From positions 52,044 through 116,043 of the forward strand of contig CAKRCD010000005.1 in NCBI GenBank assembly GCA_934307065.1: a stretch of DNA of 64,000 nucleotides. The letters are read 5' to 3'. The notes under the pieces are model-generated. The model had not been told where the DNA came from. It did no database searches and saw only the letters and a list, made by a program, of their open reading frames with translations. Every line of letters begins with the position of its first letter. The stretch's first letter is position 1. Below, piece after piece: positions 62,131 through 64,000 of this stretch. Position numbers and translations under genes: made by a program. Origin of the DNA: an uncultured Bariatricus sp. Lineage in GTDB: Bacteria > Bacillota > Clostridia > Lachnospirales > Lachnospiraceae.

Positions 62131-63838
62131 AACATATAAAAAGATTTTTGCAGTCATTACGGTTAAATGCCTGATTTATATGTTTCAGACGCTTTATGCG
62201 ACTGCGCTGGTTTCTGGGGTTATCTGGTGTTTAGAACGGCCAAATGCCAGAATGGCATGGCTGGGAATATTAAGTCTGGCAGTGGCAGGGGTGGTGATTG
62301 CCTGCCTTAAAAGGCTGGTTGACCATAGTTATGAAGTCCATAAAGAGCGGATGAAAGAAGCTTTGGACCATTCTATTTTTGATAAAATATCAAAAATGCC
62401 CTACAAGTATCTGGAAGACCCGCATTATCTTGATTTGGTAAATCAGGCGAAATTCTGTATCAAGGAAGAAGATTGCATAGACTCCATTTTCCGGCGTGGA
62501 TTTGATTTTTTGCAGAATATAGCAATTATCATAGTTATATCCGTTGTGCTCTTGCGGTTCCATGCAGGATTATTTTTGATTCTTGTGACGGTAAGTTTGC
62601 TGAACATTATTTTCTATTTCCGGCTTGCAGGACTTGACGCAGAATTTTTTGAAGATAATGTAGTGGTAGACAGAAAGTATACCTACTATATGGATACCTT
62701 GCTTTATCCTAAGTATGGAAAAGATTTTCGCTTTTACCCTGTTGGGAAAATGCTGATAGATAAATTTGCAGGTTTTTCGAAAGAACTGGATGATGATTTT
62801 GTAAATTATATGGAAAAGGCCAAGAAAGTCATGGTCGGTCTGGATATCACAAAATACTTTGCAATGGGGCTTAGCTATGTGATTGTTTTTAAAAAAGTGA
62901 TGCGAGACAGTCTGGATATTGCCATTTTCAGCTTTTACGCGGCAATCTGTACCACGTTTTTAAATATGATTACAGAAAGTATCAGAAATGTCATGCATTT
63001 TTTCCTGTTTCTGAAGTACGCAGAACCTATGGTAGAATTGCTGGATATTGAAAATGTGAAGAAATCCGGGGATGAAGTACTGTCTGACATCGAACAAATT
63101 GAATTTCAAAATGTGACATTTACCTATCCGAAAGCAGAAAAACCAGTACTGGAAAACGTTTCCTTTCAAATACAAAAGGGTGAAAAAATATCAATTGTCG
63201 GATTGAATGGTGCAGGGAAAACTACTATTGTAAAATTGATTTGCAGATTATATGAACCGGATTCGGGAGAAATTTATATCAATGGAAAACCAATAGGAAA
63301 TTACAATTATGAATCCTATATAAAGCAGATATCTACGTTGTTTCAGGATTTCCGGTTATTTGCAATTTCACTGAAAGAAAATATAATGAGTGCAGCAGAT
63401 AATGTATATGATGCGGTGCAGGTTGCTGAGATGGTAGGACTGAGTCAAAAAATAGCAAAGCTTCCAGACGGCATAGACAGTATCTTGTCAAAAGATTATG
63501 AAGAAGGTGGAATTGCCCTATCTGGTGGGGAAGAACAGAAGTTGGCATTAGGAAGAATGTTAAATAAAAACAGCAGCCTGTTTATTTTAGACGAGCCGAC
63601 TGCGGCAATGGACCCTTATGCAGAAGCAGAATTTTACGAGACTTTTCATAAAATGATAAGGGGAAAAACAACGATTTATATTTCTCATCGAATGTCAGCA
63701 TCCGTGTTCAGCGATAAGATATTAGTGCTGGAAAATGGAAAAGTGGCAGATTTTGACACCCATGATAATCTGTTGAAAAAGCAAGGCCGGTATCAGGAAC
63801 TGTTTCGAATTCAGGCAGAAAATTATGTTTTGGATTAA
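62084..63838 (+). CDS. ABC transporter half-subunit, second of a pair
   Basis: A 584-aa protein. ATG 62084 lies ten bases behind GGAAGGAGAG inside the end of the first subunit gene (overlap 47 nt), a sign of translational coupling. Six membrane helices are followed by the ATPase domain with Walker A G-L-N-G-A-G-K-T-T, signature A-L-S-G-G-E-E-Q-K and Walker B L-F-I-L-D-E-P-T-A-A-M-D-P. Both subunits keep the catalytic glutamate after Walker B, so neither site is clearly degenerate. Cargo unknown. Confidence 0.9.
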   Translation: MKSLTTLQKFVTIIHRTYKKIFAVITVKCLIYMFQTLYATALVSGVIWCLERPNARMAWLGILSLAVAGVVIACLKRLVDHSYEVHKERMKEALDHSIFDKISKMPYKYLEDPHYLDLVNQAKFCIKEEDCIDSIFRRGFDFLQNIAIIIVISVVLLRFHAGLFLILVTVSLLNIIFYFRLAGLDAEFFEDNVVVDRKYTYYMDTLLYPKYGKDFRFYPVGKMLIDKFAGFSKELDDDFVNYMEKAKKVMVGLDITKYFAMGLSYVIVFKKVMRDSLDIAIFSFYAAICTTFLNMITESIRNVMHFFLFLKYAEPMVELLDIENVKKSGDEVLSDIEQIEFQNVTFTYPKAEKPVLENVSFQIQKGEKISIVGLNGAGKTTIVKLICRLYEPDSGEIYINGKPIGNYNYESYIKQISTLFQDFRLFAISLKENIMSAADNVYDAVQVAEMVGLSQKIAKLPDGIDSILSKDYEEGGIALSGGEEQKLALGRMLNKNSSLFILDEPTAAMDPYAEAEFYETFHKMIRGKTTIYISHRMSASVFSDKILVLENGKVADFDTHDNLLKKQGRYQELFRIQAENYVLD

Positions 63839-63864
63839 GTTGCGTAAAAACTTCAAAAATCTTA

Positions 63865-63894
63865 TTGACAAACTCTAACATATAATAGTATAAT
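63865..63894 (+). promoter_or_regulatory. tRNA promoter
   Basis: TTGACA (63865-63870), an 18-bp spacer and TATAAT (63889-63894), 34 bp before tRNA-Val. A stem GTTGC/GCAAC flanked by GAGT/ACTC lies between promoter and tRNA (about 63899-63924). Confidence 0.75.
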
Positions 63895-63928
63895 AGCTGA
63901 GTCGGTTGCGATAGCAACTAACTCATAT

Positions 63929-64000
63929 GGGATCATAGCTCAGCTGGGAGAGCATCTGCCTTACAAGCAGAGGGTCATAGGTTCGAGCCCTATTGGTCCC
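63929..64000 (+). tRNA. tRNA-Val (TAC), last base beyond the window
   Basis: A full cloverleaf with acceptor GGGATCA/TGGTCCC (one G-T pair), D arm GCTC...GAGC, anticodon stem TCTGC/GCAGA with loop CTTACAA (anticodon TAC) and T arm with GTTCGA. The window ends at position 72, before the discriminator base. It may be the first of a tRNA cluster. Confidence 0.95.

Overview
The window looks like the chromosome of a spore-forming, moderately AT-rich member of the Clostridia, most likely Lachnospiraceae. This is inferred from gene content and order: CotJC and Spo0A-type genes, a single-chain PurL, an arginine cluster with argJ, the hrcA-grpE-dnaK-dnaJ cluster behind a perfect CIRCE element, and a DNA-repair radical-SAM pair.

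Positions 1-14283 are the right part of a siphovirus-type prophage. In order it carries a tail tube end, tail-assembly chaperones G/GT joined by a canonical -1 slippery site, tape measure, Dit, Tal, further baseplate and fibre proteins, a small membrane protein, a holin and an amidase. After lysis comes a separately promoted cassette (40-aa protein, ribbon-helix-helix protein, ORF6N protein). Two features stand out. (1) The tail-fibre gene ends in what looks like an invertible cassette. A 14-bp inverted repeat (9960-9973 and 10740-10753) brackets two alternative C-terminal domains on opposite strands, both exactly 399 nt from repeat to stop and both in frame. (2) The prophage ends inside cotJC. 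The 3' part of this spore-coat manganese-catalase gene resumes in frame at 14284, directly behind phage DNA. A decamer-phased array of Spo0A-box-like motifs lies behind the amidase, and a matching array lies 1 kb beyond the junction in front of a stand-alone Spo0A DNA-binding-domain gene. Together they suggest a prophage tied to the sporulation programme.

Positions 14284-30466 hold the cotJC remnant, a divergent pair (Spo0A-C-like and SH3-like), a divergent arginine biosynthesis region (argG against argC-GNAT-argJ-argB-argD, with ARG-box-like sites over the promoter), a YdcZ-type transporter, a comEA/two-component/GerMN-lipoprotein/comEC/holA run, and a lone cbiL. Positions 30505-40669 hold lepA, hemW, an Rpn-family nuclease gene, the CIRCE-controlled heat-shock cluster, a 39-aa membrane peptide missed by length cut-offs, and ridA. 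Positions 40767-45383 are a DNA-repair operon (radical SAM/HhH protein, TIGR03915-like partner, PD-(D/E)XK plus XPD/DinG-like helicase) behind a strong promoter with a perfect LexA box.

Positions 45384-64000 hold a LysR regulator, a TIGR01906 membrane protein, purL with a structured leader, gdhA, a HipB/HipA-like pair with an operator over its -10, a cytoplasmic class-C beta-lactamase-fold hydrolase divergent from a large regulator with two helix-turn-helix segments, a GNAT enzyme, an MFS exporter, a pair of ABC exporter half-transporters, and a tRNA-Val(TAC) whose last base falls outside the window. Gene starts were re-chosen from ribosome binding sites where the longest reading frame was implausible. 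All functions are assigned by recognising families by eye; no database search was possible.
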